DNA of 64,000 nucleotides. Source: Lumnitzera littorea (lineage: Eukaryota; Streptophyta; Magnoliopsida; Myrtales; Combretaceae). The DNA is taken from the NCBI GenBank assembly GCA_024138015.1, contig JAMXBB010000010.1, positions 9,981,254 through 10,045,253 on the forward strand. Direction: 5' to 3'. The notes under the pieces are model-generated. The model worked only from the letters and a program-made list of their open reading frames with translations. It was not told where the DNA came from and made no database searches. The position numbers and the translations under genes were made by a program. Below are positions 36,475 to 47,541 of the stretch, in pieces. Positions within the stretch are counted from its first letter, which is position 1. Every line of letters starts with the position of its first letter.

Positions 36475-36710
36475 CTAATTAGATATGGCTAGGAAAAAAA
36501 AAACGAAGGTTTTGGCGGGTAAAACCCGGGAACCAGACCCATAAGGCCTAGTGGGGATAAGACACTGAAGACTCGCTGTAGACCCTTCCACTCGACCGGC
36601 TGCGACACGTCCATTCATCCTAAACCCCGGACCCGGTGCTTCTACTCGGGTTAGGCTAGGGCAAGCACTCGTGCACATTTCTACAAAAGCAACCATTAAA
36701 CCATGGGGTA
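36475..36710. other. Unassigned GC-rich patch
   Basis: A strikingly GC-rich island (GGCGGGTAAAACCCGGGAAC, CCGGACCCGGTGCTTCTACT and so on) stands in AT-rich DNA. The minus strand carries a 73-codon open frame without recognisable domains. It could be a SINE or LTR fragment or a filler insertion. I cannot assign it. Confidence 0.4.
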
Positions 36711-38779
36711 ATTATAAATCCACTCCTATCAAGTACAGATATACTCCCTAAATTTATAAAATATTACTTCACCTCTTATAATTTTTAAAAGTATAAAAAT
36801 AACTTCTAAATGGCTGCTAAAACTCTAAAATTATTGCAAAAAGGTCCATAAACGCTAAAAATAGTGATTTTTGGGCTAGCGATGATTTGTGATGTATATA
36901 TACATTATTAAACACTATGAAAAATAAAATCAAAATTTAGAGATATCTAGGCAATATCCCTCTGAAATTTTAGTTATTCTCCATTTGAATACTCGAACTT
37001 CCATCCTTTTCATTTGACTCGTCTAACTATTTAAAATAAACAAAAGAGGCTTTTTCTTCAACATCATTACACTTTCTTTTAGAAATGCCACTTCACAAGG
37101 ACTTGAAAAGGCAAAAAGAAAATTAAAAGTTCATTGACTTTAAGAGAGAAGTAATAAAAGTTGGAGCACTTTATTATTTCCACTTTAATGCGTGCCACTT
37201 TTTAACCGAAATGTCAATTTTAACTTTGATATGACAGCTTTTAATTTTATATCTATTAGTTTTCGAAGAAAGTAAAATTTGTTTTGTTGCCGTATATCGG
37301 TAAACGTAGGTTGTTAATTATTACAAGATGCTTGCAATATGGTGCTTCTTCTTTTCTAGTACGTCGCTTGTATTTAGGATTAATTATAGCAATCCATTAT
37401 AGCTGTTCTATTATTATAATCACACCCACACATCAATTTTTATTTAATATTACCAATCATATGATCATTCACATCAATTTATTTGATATTATCTATCACG
37501 TCATTAGTTTGGCATGCACATGTATATATAGATTCAATGATATTAATATATCGCGTAAATTGATAAATATATTAATAAAATTTTGATATATAGATATATA
37601 ATTAGTAATTTTTTCAAAAGTATGTTTATTTATTTTTAAATGTTTAAATATTATTAATATTTATATACTATTTATCAATTTACATGGTGTTAATACCATT
37701 AAATCTTTTTTAGCGCATATAAACACCAAAAAAGATTGATTATAGTTGTGATAATTCATAATTATTAAAAATTTACCATTTTAGTATTTTTATGTTTTAA
37801 AATTTTATTAATATTTATATATTACTAAGTTATTCACGTGACATTTTAATACTAGCATGGTTTTTATGCATATGGCTTCCCAATACCAATAACGTGCATC
37901 AGCTATATGCGTATACGTGCATGCCAAACTAACGTACCATTTTGACATGAGGATAGTCAATGGAGCCTTCACCATGTAGGTGCAATGAACGTTCCAAAAC
38001 ATGATATTTATTTATAAACTTGTGAAAGAATCGGTTTCAAATCGTGAATCAATCTCATTTGGAAGAGGTTGGACTGGTTCATCATTGAATCAGCGAATCG
38101 CTATAACTAGTTTACTTACTAATAAAAAAAGAAAGAGAGAGAGAAGATATTATTAAGTTGAAAAAAATAATTAGATAATTTATTAGGTTATGACATATCA
38201 AAATTACCTTCTTTACAATGATGAAGAATAAATTTTAAAAATAATATCATCAAACTAATGATAAATAATTAATCATAAATTAATTATGTATTAATAATAA
38301 ATCAAAAATTCAATTTAAGTTAATATAAGTTTTTTTTTTGTAAAACTTGTCAAATGTTGAAGACTTAAATATGAGAAAAAAATAAAATTAAAGGGAAAAA
38401 AATAAAAAAAGTTGGAACCATATTGCATTGGAAATTAATAAAAAATTAGAAATTATTAATGAATTTAGATATATAACAAAAAGGAGAAAAGATGTCACTT
38501 TATTAGAATTTATTAATGTAATCAAAGTGAATTTTCTAACAAAAGAAAAAATCTATCAAAATTTCTATAATGAAGGATCATTTTTGAAAGTGTAAAATTA
38601 AGATAGAGCTACAAACAAGAATTATCAGTTATACAAAATATCTATTAGATTTAGGTAATAACTAAAGCTAAGAACATAGAGAAAATATTAGAACCCCTAA
38701 TCTTAAATGGGTTGGCATGTTTATAAATGAATTGGAGTACTAAACACAAGCTTGAACATGTTTATGACTACATCCAAAT
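36711..38779. other. AT-rich intergenic DNA
   Basis: No gene is supported. The 100-codon frame at 37284-37586 is hydrophobic, isolated and without family features. Confidence 0.45.
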
Positions 38780-39260
38780 GGGTTTAACCCCATTTATAAA
38801 TCACATTAAGTTTTTTCAATTCAAATCCATTTGTATTTGGCAATATATTCAGCATTTCCCCTACTAATTGCCGATTACTATACTCAAATACCATGCCATA
38901 TATATAATTATGTCTAAAGAATAGCGTTAGCAAGATTGAACAATTCCTTAGCTTAGAATTCTCCACGTTGCAATAAGGTGTATATGCCACATGAATAGGT
39001 TTCCATCATATTTAACTATACGGTTTGAGATCCATTTTATCTTTTTATTAGTCTCTTTACAAGCCCTTTGTCAAAGGGTTCACCAAGTTACTACTTAGCT
39101 TAATGGTAGTGATGGTCATCATTTATTCATTGTCTCATATATTCATGTTGTAGGTCTATATTTCTAGACTTTTCATTGTAAATTTTACTATGGGTATAAG
39201 ATATTCTGCTTCACATTGTATGTTCCATATTTCATTGGAATCTTATAAATGAGTACGAAT
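38780..39260 (-). pseudogene. Copia RNase H C-terminal fragment
   Basis: The minus strand reads YNEKSRNIDLQHEYMRQ (about 39120-39175), then after a frameshift TITTIKLSSNLVNPLTKGL (about 39059-39115), then KDKMDLKP. This parallels the Copia C-terminus YNGKSRHIRLRHNYV...NLADPLTKGL...MGLKP. Only the last part of pol and perhaps the start of the 3' untranslated or LTR region survive. Confidence 0.6.
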
Positions 39261-41754
39261 ATTTTTTTATTTGATGTCTCGCTTCGTTTAATATGACATT
39301 GGTATTACATTTGATTAGACATTGAACTCTCAATATTTTCCAAAAATCGTATAAACACTTATATAATGTTTATTTGGTGTGAATAACTACTCTATCTCCT
39401 CATTTATTTCTCTATAAAAGAGCTATTACTATATCTTAACGATGAATCTCTATTACTAAAATTAAACGAGGATCATGACTATACCTTACAATTAGCTATC
39501 ACTCGTCGATGCATGGGCTCATTCCATAACTGTCCTTAGAAGGGTAAACCACATCATCAGTAGACTAGTGTCACCACTGTCATCAATCATTATAGAACCA
39601 ACTACACTTCTTAGTTAACTTAAGCGACTGAAAAGATACGTAAAAGAGGATATGACTGAGGGGTTATAAAAAAGACATGGAAATTTATAGTTATAGCATA
39701 TATTGCGTTTAACGAAGTGAAGGTGACATAAGTTGACGTCTAAACACACATGATTAGTAATTTATTCAACTGTTTTTATGTAGTATAGATTTTTGAATGG
39801 TTTTAAAAGTTACCAGGTCATTTTCAATTTTAAATCATCTAGGATATCGTTGACTCCATATTGTAACTGGGCTTGCATTTATGGTGGAAAAAAGAAAACA
39901 ACAAAAAGAGAACTAATGGATTTTACTTTATAATGCGACAACGCACTAACCATGCATCCATCAAAATCGTTCTAATAATGAGAGACTTTACTCTGCATGA
40001 TGTTTAAACTTAGTAATACTTATAGCTATAAAAGTATGAAGTTATATGAAAGCTTCTAAGTCTACCAAAGGACTAAGTTACCTTTTTTAATCTTTAGATG
40101 GTTTTTGAGAAGAAAATAATTAGAACGGCAACCATATATAGCCATACGCGTACATAAATATCTTTAGAGTAAATATTACATGTAATACCTGAATTTTGTT
40201 CATTTTTATAATTAGTCATCCAAAATTTAAAAATGTTAATTTGGTATCTAAATTTTATTTATTTTGTAATTAACAAACATAATTGTATTCGTTTTTAAAA
40301 TTGATATTTTAAATTTTAAATAATTACTTATAAAAATAATCAAAGTTAGAAATATAAATGCGCAAGCGTATTCTTATGGAAATAATGACGAGAGAAGAAC
40401 CTGAAGTCATCTGATCCCTGTAGCATTTCGCAAGATATAGGCGCTATCCAAGCATTTAATGAATAATCCACTTGATTTGACTTGTCAGGTAATGGATTTT
40501 GATTTTTATCTGTTAGATGTATCAATCACGGGCAATATTTTCATTTCCGTCCATTTGTTTTTTTCTTCAAATTAACATATAATTGCCTGTAAAAATTGTA
40601 AAAAGTTCTTTCGTTTCGGTTAAGTCTTTAGCAGGTGAAGAGATCTGTTAACCAGATCCTATAAAATTTCTGGACTTTGATGTTGTCACATATTACACTT
40701 TTTTTATGTATTTTCAAATCTGCGAATTATTGATATGTCATGACTTAACTCGTGCTTTATTCAATATTGTGAAACATGGATTAATCCATTCAATCTAATC
40801 TAACTTAATTCATAGATCTAATTCAGTTTAATTTCAATTCAACTTTCAATTGAATCTGATTTTTTTTTTTAATTTTTAATCCTCTCTAGGTCAACCATTC
40901 TAGTCGGATTCAATAACATTAATTTTATTTGTGAAAAAAGTTTTTAGACTTTTCTTGATATGCCTTAAAATTGTAATCCTTTTGTTTTCCAATATTATTA
41001 TGATAATATGAAAAGATTATAGATATTATTAGTAGCCATCTGATGCAAATAACAGTGCTAATGGTAAATATATGATGGTGGTTAGCAATTATAGAAAAAC
41101 AATTGAGAAATAAGAAATATACTTTCCTTTTTTATAAACTTGAAAATAATTTTTTTCATTGTAATTGATGACTACTACAATTGGTTATCAGTTGCTATAT
41201 TGGCCTTCCATCATTGCTTGTTTGTAAAAGTTAGCTCTTCAACATCACCTTTGAGATTACTATAATGATATTTGGTAATTTTAAACCATAAAATTACATA
41301 TAAAAAATTAAGAAAAAAGAATTCCACTAGACAAACTCACCCCTAACCCTTAGCCTATGGTTTTATGAAGAAAAGAATTAAAAGGAGAAGTAAAGTGAAA
41401 AGAAAGTAGGATATTTAATATATTTTCCAAATAATTGGAATGCATGATTTAAGAAGGAAAGTTTTCCACGGATCTTACTAGTTTTTGTCCCCTCCAACTT
41501 AGACAGTGAGGAAGGAAAGTTATAAAAGTTATTTGAACTCCAATTTTAATCCTTTTTATTGTACCTTTTATTACTTTTTATGAATATAATAGTAATTTTA
41601 TATTGTACTCAATTTTGTTTTTAGTAATGATTAAGGTTGATTTTCTTTTCCTTTTATTATTATCCAAACACAATAAAATGAATAAATATGCTTATAATTC
41701 TTCCCTCCCATGTTGATTCTTTCCATATTTCTTTCTTGTACATAAGATTATAAA
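39261..41754. other. AT-rich intergenic DNA
   Basis: No gene or repeat family was confidently recognised. The part around 39420-39700 could be more of the Copia relic, but no motif supports it. Confidence 0.4.
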
Positions 41755-42310
41755 TAAGTTGAGTTACTCTTGAGCCATTCGAGCTCAACTCATTTTAAAC
41801 TCAGCTTAACTTAAGCTTAATTATTAAATGAGCTAAACCTAAACTCAAGATAAAGTTTATTTATCTAAATGAATCAAGTTTTAGCTCCACGTTTAGGCTT
41901 GTGAGCAAACTCATGAGTTTTATATAAATGCTACAAATATCACATATATTATATGTTATGTACTATATATTATTAAATCTAAAGATTGATATATAATATA
42001 TATAAATATATAATATGTTATAGAATAATATATGATATATAATTTAATCTATATTAACTATTCGTTAATCTATTTATTAATTTTGTATCTTTAACCTTGT
42101 GAGCAAGCTCGAAATTAGCTTATTTTAAGCCCGACTTGACCTAAGTTTAATTAGTAAATAAGTTAAACTTAAATTTAAAACGAATTGAATTCGAGTGTCA
42201 ATGATAGACTGGATAAAAAAACTTGGTTCAAATTCAACTTGAAAAATTTTTAGACGAGCTAAATTTGAGCCTATAGAAGCTTAGGTCGGTTCAACTTATT
42301 TATTGTTCTA
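41755..42310. mobile_element. CTCGAG-rich hAT-like element
   Basis: The left part (TTGAGCCATTCGAGCTCAAC, AACTCAGCTTAACTTAAGC) and the right part (TTGTGAGCAAGCTCGAA, CCCGACTTGACC, AATTCAACTTG) share the word style and short inverted repeats of the 21055 and 32925 elements. An AT-only core lies near 41925-42060. Confidence 0.4.
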
Positions 42311-43984
42311 CTATATCAAACAAAGTCACAAAGTGTTACATATGATATGGACATTTATGGATTTTTCTTTTTATTTCTTGTATGTTATATCAGATTTGAA
42401 AGCTAAAGACCTATAACTAATGCCACTCGTGCATGCATGTAAGCTCAATGTTGGGAAAAGAAAACCATTTAAATAATAACCTATGCTTCATAAGTGTCAT
42501 AAAAGATTTTTAAAAATCCTTGGTTTCAGATGATGGAACCAAACGAATGTAGTGCTGGAACGATGATGCTGGTCCAGAACTAAAACCATACAGTTGCTAG
42601 TGTAATGGGCAGTTGTATTGTCACGCATACATATGATTTTACGTGTTCATGTTTTCAATGCTCATTTTACTTTTATGATAAGTTAGCAAATATTGATAAA
42701 AGAATAAAATTATATAATTGCCTGTAATTTGTGCAGTTTTTCTTTCTTTCTTTCTTTTTTTTTTTTTTTGCCAAAAGTAAATTTGTGCAGATTAAGTTAT
42801 GGTTAAAATAAATAAAACATGATTAAGAAAATCCAAAATCGTGTAGGTTTAAGCCTAGGTCGTTTTCAGCCAAAGGCATATGATTTGCCAAATCGATAAA
42901 TCATAAATGCATCCAAAATCCTACGTTTATATACCTTTTCATTTTGTTATCTATTAGCCTGCTTAACTATGCCTTTCTATGGGAGATTAACATTATGTTT
43001 GGATTAAAGGAAGGAACCAAGAAGATTAAAAGTGAGAATTTCAATATATTTTTCATTATTTGATAAGGAAAAGTGAAATGAATGCATTTGAAAGGGAATG
43101 ATTTTTATTGTGCCCATCAAAAATCATTCCCTCCAAATTGGAAAGAATTGAAAGGAATTAATTTAAAACTATTTTATTGTTCTTATAATAAATAATTATA
43201 TTACTAACTTTCTCCTGCTCTCATTTCTTTCTCCGTTCAAATAAGAAAACTTTTGTATTTTTTTTTTTTTTTCTCTTTACTTTCTTTTCTCTATAATTCT
43301 TTCCTTTCGCTTTAAAAAAAAAAGATTTGTTACTAAATCTTCCCTTCTTCTCAAACATGGTGTAAGTATCGAACATAAAGAGGACACATGTTGGACACGG
43401 TTAAAATATATGCTAACTCATGGCAGACACGTTACGATATATCGGATACTTCCATCGAGTATCAAACATGGAGTAGGCTTTTATCCATTTCTCAACATTT
43501 TAGAAGTTGAAAACGATAACGAGATATCTATATACCTCGTCTCTAAACTTAAATTGAATCCATTATTAAGCTTTTAAGTTACGTATTTTCATTTTTCGGT
43601 TTCATTTTGATATTTGTCTATAATATGCTTTTGATATTAGTGTAGTCGGAGTAGTATGCTATATCATTACATTTTGTAATATTAATCATTTTTTAAAAAA
43701 TAGAAAATGTGCAACCAATATTTTGATAATAACTCAAGATTCTTAAATATGGAATATCAAGGCTAATCGTTAGGATGAGTCTAAACTTGTCAAAAGCTTG
43801 AAAAAACGATGAGAAACGCACAAAAGAGTAAATAAAAAGGAAAGCAAAATCCACAAACAGTCTCAAAGTATATGATGCATCGATGGAACTTTTAAGGATT
43901 CTTAGCACAACTCGATATGATACACAAATTAATCCAGTGAGATTACTCGCCACTTGACCTTATTTAAGAGTTAGGATAAGAATG
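42311..43984. other. AT-rich intergenic DNA
   Basis: A (TTTC)n microsatellite with a poly-T tail lies near 42738-42770, and a poly-T run near 43258-43273. The open frame at 43693-43953 minus shows no known domain. Confidence 0.45.
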
Positions 43985-44585
43985 AAATAAAAGTAAACAA
44001 TCAGTGTTTATGAAAAGAAAATGTTAAATGTATTAATAGTAATATGATGATTACGGCTACAAATACAAAGGGTATTTATACCCAAGAATTCAAGGTAACA
44101 TGCCTTAAAAGAAAAAGACAAAAAAGAGTATAGTCCTAAAGAAGTAATGTACAAAGTATGTAAAAGGTAAAAAAGAATATTCATGAAAAAAGTAATTATC
44201 ATACTAGCAAATTCCATAAATGGCCCCAGACACGTGACAACAATGCATCAGTAGTACTATTGGATGAAGTAGGCAAAGCAATACAGCCTGGTTGAGTGGC
44301 TAAGCAAGAGTTCCAAGCAGGCATAGGTTTGTCCAAACAAGAGTAGCTAAGGATTCGTACAAGATAGGACTCTCGACCTCTTAGTAGTACTGATGTCGAG
44401 CAAGTGGTTGAGTTGAATAGGACCAAACTAGTGCTGTCATTATTCAGCTCAACATATAAAATGGGTCGGCAAAGAAATACTCAGCCTCGATAGGAGTCGA
44501 TTGGAGCAGGAGTATTCACCTTACCAATCTCTTTAGTCCTCGAACTCAGCTGCGGATCAATAGTTCAATAGCCTGATTTCCATCA
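43985..44585 (-). repeat. Gypsy-like LTR, same family as 5022-5493
   Basis: The minus strand begins TGATGGAAATCAGG and runs collinearly with 5022-5493 through CGCAGCTGAG, TCGAGGACTA, TCCTGCTCCAA, TACTAAGAGGTCGAG and CTTGTTTGGAC. It contains a TATA-like GGGTATAAATACC near 44070-44083 with a downstream R/U5-like tail. The low-coordinate end is approximate. The small frames at 44008-44217 and 44199-44426 lie inside it and are not genes. Confidence 0.55.
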
Positions 44586-44689
44586 CTTTACAAGAAGGGG
44601 AGGAAGATGCACATCTCAAACCATGAAGGTCTTCGAAGGAAGTTTTTAAAGAGGTCATATGATCCAAAGGAACCTAAGCATCCAAGAGT

Positions 44690-44800
44690 CTATTAAACAC
44701 CTATTAATAAAGAGGACTTTCGTTGACCAAAGATGCTGGAAGATATTGAAGTCTTTATGGAGATTTGTGCGATGTGCCAATTTCAAAGAGAAGGAGACTC
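44690..44800 (+). pseudogene. Gypsy integrase zinc-binding fragment
   Basis: At about 44710-44795 the plus strand reads FR(stop)PKMLEDIEVFMEICAMCQFQRE. The pattern WPKMxxDIExFxxxCxxCQ is the zinc-binding entry of Gypsy integrases, here with the Trp codon turned into TGA. It runs opposite to the adjacent LTR, so it may belong to a different element. Continuation to about 45500 is too decayed to assign. Confidence 0.4.
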
Positions 44801-45659
44801 TAAACCATACGAGAACAAATTATTAAGATGTTAGATAAGATAGCAAGAAGGAAGTAGAGGGGATCCTTTGGAGATTGTATGACATGAAGTCCAAGCCAAT
44901 ATTCTTGCCTAGAGTATCTAGTATAGTAAAAGGGTTTATCTCAAAGTGAAACAGCTTAGGAAGCCACAGTCAATTTCATACCCTTTGAGCATTTACTAGA
45001 TTGGTTTTCAAGGAGCACATGGCAATGGGGTCATTACCAATTAGGTAAAGGAGAAGGTTACGTGCTATTTCTTCAAATCCATTTTCTACTTTTCTATTTG
45101 TGTATAAAGGCTCATAGAGTGCAAGGCCATGAATAAAGCTTGGTCCATTTCTTAAAATCTTCTATAAGTGCTTTGATATGGTTAATCTTGATTGGTGGGG
45201 GCAATTGGAATAGGGTAAGCAATTGGAGCATAGCCATTAAAGTAGATAAATCTGGGTCATTGATGGAGGCCTCTTATATATAAGAAAGTTTTTCCATCGT
45301 ATGTAGACCATACAATATACTTGAGATTAATCGTGCTCTTGTAGTGCTTTTCTCATTAACTTCCACTCTCTAATGTGAGTAAATTCTTAAATATTTAGCA
45401 AGAAGGCTAATTTAGCCTCTCCATAGTAATTTTGAAGGCTTTAAGTGTCTATGTGATGGCATTAAGAGCTTTCTACATGTGGCATCTTGCTATACAATAT
45501 ATGATAAGTTCTATTAATAAGTGCCTTATGTTTGTTGGTTATTTGCCTTAAGAAAAAGAATTCTACATTTTCATATATGTGTGTGTGTATATATACATAT
45601 ATTTCCTAATGTATCCATTGTTATTTTTTTTATTAATTTTAAAAGCATCAACTTAGTTT
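44801..45659. other. Unassigned DNA, possible Gypsy internal remnant
   Basis: Less AT-rich than its surroundings up to about 45500, but with no readable domain. A TG/TA microsatellite lies near 45577-45602. Confidence 0.35.
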
Positions 45660-46145
45660 GAATGTGTTTATGCTATGTCTGGTATGAGAGAATAAACCAA
45701 AACGAAATCGTGATTCCACGTTCCATTCCCTTTCCCTATGTTTAGAAATACATCTAGAAGCCAAAATTTCGATTCTACATTTAAAGCATATTTAGAAGTT
45801 GGAATCGAGATTCTTTGTTTAGAAGTGCATTTAAAAACTAGAATCGCAATTTAATGGAATCAATGATTCCTTCTTTAACAAGGAGTTCAATTCCACCTTT
45901 GAAAAGACAAAATCAGTAATTTTATTTTTGCTATATTTATTATTATTAATCAAATTATTTATTTAACCTTCAATTCAATCATGACATTCAATATTTAATT
46001 GTAGTTTTAAAAATTATTACTACATATAAATTTAATTTAATTTCATTTCATTTCAATGACATTTCTAAATATTGGAAAAGATTTGTCATTCTACTCCTTA
46101 TTTTATTCCATTTCAATATAAACAATTTCTATAAGCCAAACATGA
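45660..46145. mobile_element. MITE-like element
   Basis: The left TATGTCTGGTATGAGA and the right TAAGCCAAACATGATA form rough inverted termini around sequence full of GGAATCG/GATTCC and ATTTCATTT words. A related right end occurs near 22600. There is no coding sequence. Confidence 0.4.
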
Positions 46146-47412
46146 TATTAGATTATTATTATTAATTTTTTTTAACAATGATATAACCTGTTAAGTGTAA
46201 GTTGTTATATATATCCACCAAGAAGCAACATATTATCACTTTCCCTAATATTATGGCTAACCCTAGTTTCCGACTAACATTCAAAAAACAAATAACTAAA
46301 ATAAAAACAAGTTTTCTTTACATTTTATTTCTCCCATTACATGTAAAGAGGTGGTGCAATAGTTGATGAGCTGTCTATGTACTATAGTAGTAAGTGAGTT
46401 CATATGTTGTAGTGGGAAGGTGGTGGTAGTCATGGGGAGTTAATCCAACGGCCATGATTTCTTCTCTAACCGTGGCATTCATTTCACCATTAATGACTTC
46501 CCTGTTGAAGTTACAGAGATTCTTAAATATGGCTTGAGTATGAGCTGCAATTTTTTGTTTATTTTATTTACGAAGTTCTTTCGTGAACGCTTGTTAAACT
46601 TTTTTTATAAGAAAGTTGCATGATATGAACCACGTATTTCATAGAAAATAGATCTATAAAACGAGAGCCACTCGTTTGCTTCGCTTTGTTTTCATTAAAA
46701 CTGTAAATACGCATTAAAAACATCTATTTAGCGTAGATAGACCTCCGACCTCCAAACATGTTTTTAAAATAAAAATGTCGTAACTTTTACACATATTTCG
46801 CAAGCCCTTGCTGGTGCCCAAAATTCGTCCATTATTTATAATCTTTTTAGCAATGAATTCAGAGGTTTTTAGAGACAGCTTAAGGCATATATAGACATTT
46901 TTGAAAATTATAAGAAGATAAAGTCCTGCTTTCAATGTAAGAGTCTGTGCAATTATGCTTATACAATCTAGTTTCAGAGGTACCTTTAATATCATTTCCT
47001 TTTCTATCTACTGTACTATCTTTAATATCCAACTATCTACTGTACTATACTAATTCAAGGGTAGATTCCAACTTATTTTATTGCTGTCAGTTGTGCAAAA
47101 TATGCCTCATAAATCAATAATTGGTTAATAAAATATTAATAAAAATTTAATACATAAAAATATAATTAAAAAATATTTTTTTTATTATTATGTATTAGAA
47201 TCGATATATATAATGTATCAAGACAGAATGAATTTTTTTTTTTTTTAGAAAAAAAAAGTACGGTATTCATGCCAACTCATTATAGCCTTTCGCGTTATTT
47301 ATGCATTGAACTCATTTATTGCGCAATGGTAAATATTTATTTAAAGGTTTGTGATTCTTGCATATAACCTGCCCTGGCATGAGTTTGTGTTGTCTTCTGG
47401 AGTTGTAACGCG
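46146..47412. other. Upstream region of the HTH gene
   Basis: No gene is seen. A 93-codon minus-strand frame at 46714-46995 has no recognisable domain. The last few hundred bases are the likely promoter of the downstream gene. I did not find an exact L1-box octamer. Confidence 0.45.
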
Positions 47413-47419
47413 TATAAAA
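47413..47419 (+). promoter_or_regulatory. TATA box of the HTH gene
   Basis: TATAAAA within CGCGTATAAAAACACC lies 129 bp before the start codon. That predicts transcription starting near 47445 and a 5' leader of about 100 bases. Confidence 0.6.
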
Positions 47420-47541
47420 ACACCAACCAGATTGAGCCACATTGCAGTTGAGAGAAGAAGCAAGTCAGCTTTCATCAGGAAGTGTGCTTTTAGTTTTATT
47501 TTTACTTTCCATTTTTTTCTCAGGCTTTTGTCTGGTTTTCC

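Noticed and set aside
36475..36696. 73-codon frame in the GC-rich patch
   Set aside because: No homology that I can recognise; GC-rich composition lowers stop frequency and explains the open frame.
37284..37586. 100-codon plus-strand frame
   Set aside because: Low-complexity hydrophobic translation of AT-rich DNA without start, promoter or domain support.
46714..46995. 93-codon open frame upstream of HTH on the minus strand
   Set aside because: No family motif, biased residue composition and no promoter or splice context; expected by chance in AT-rich DNA.
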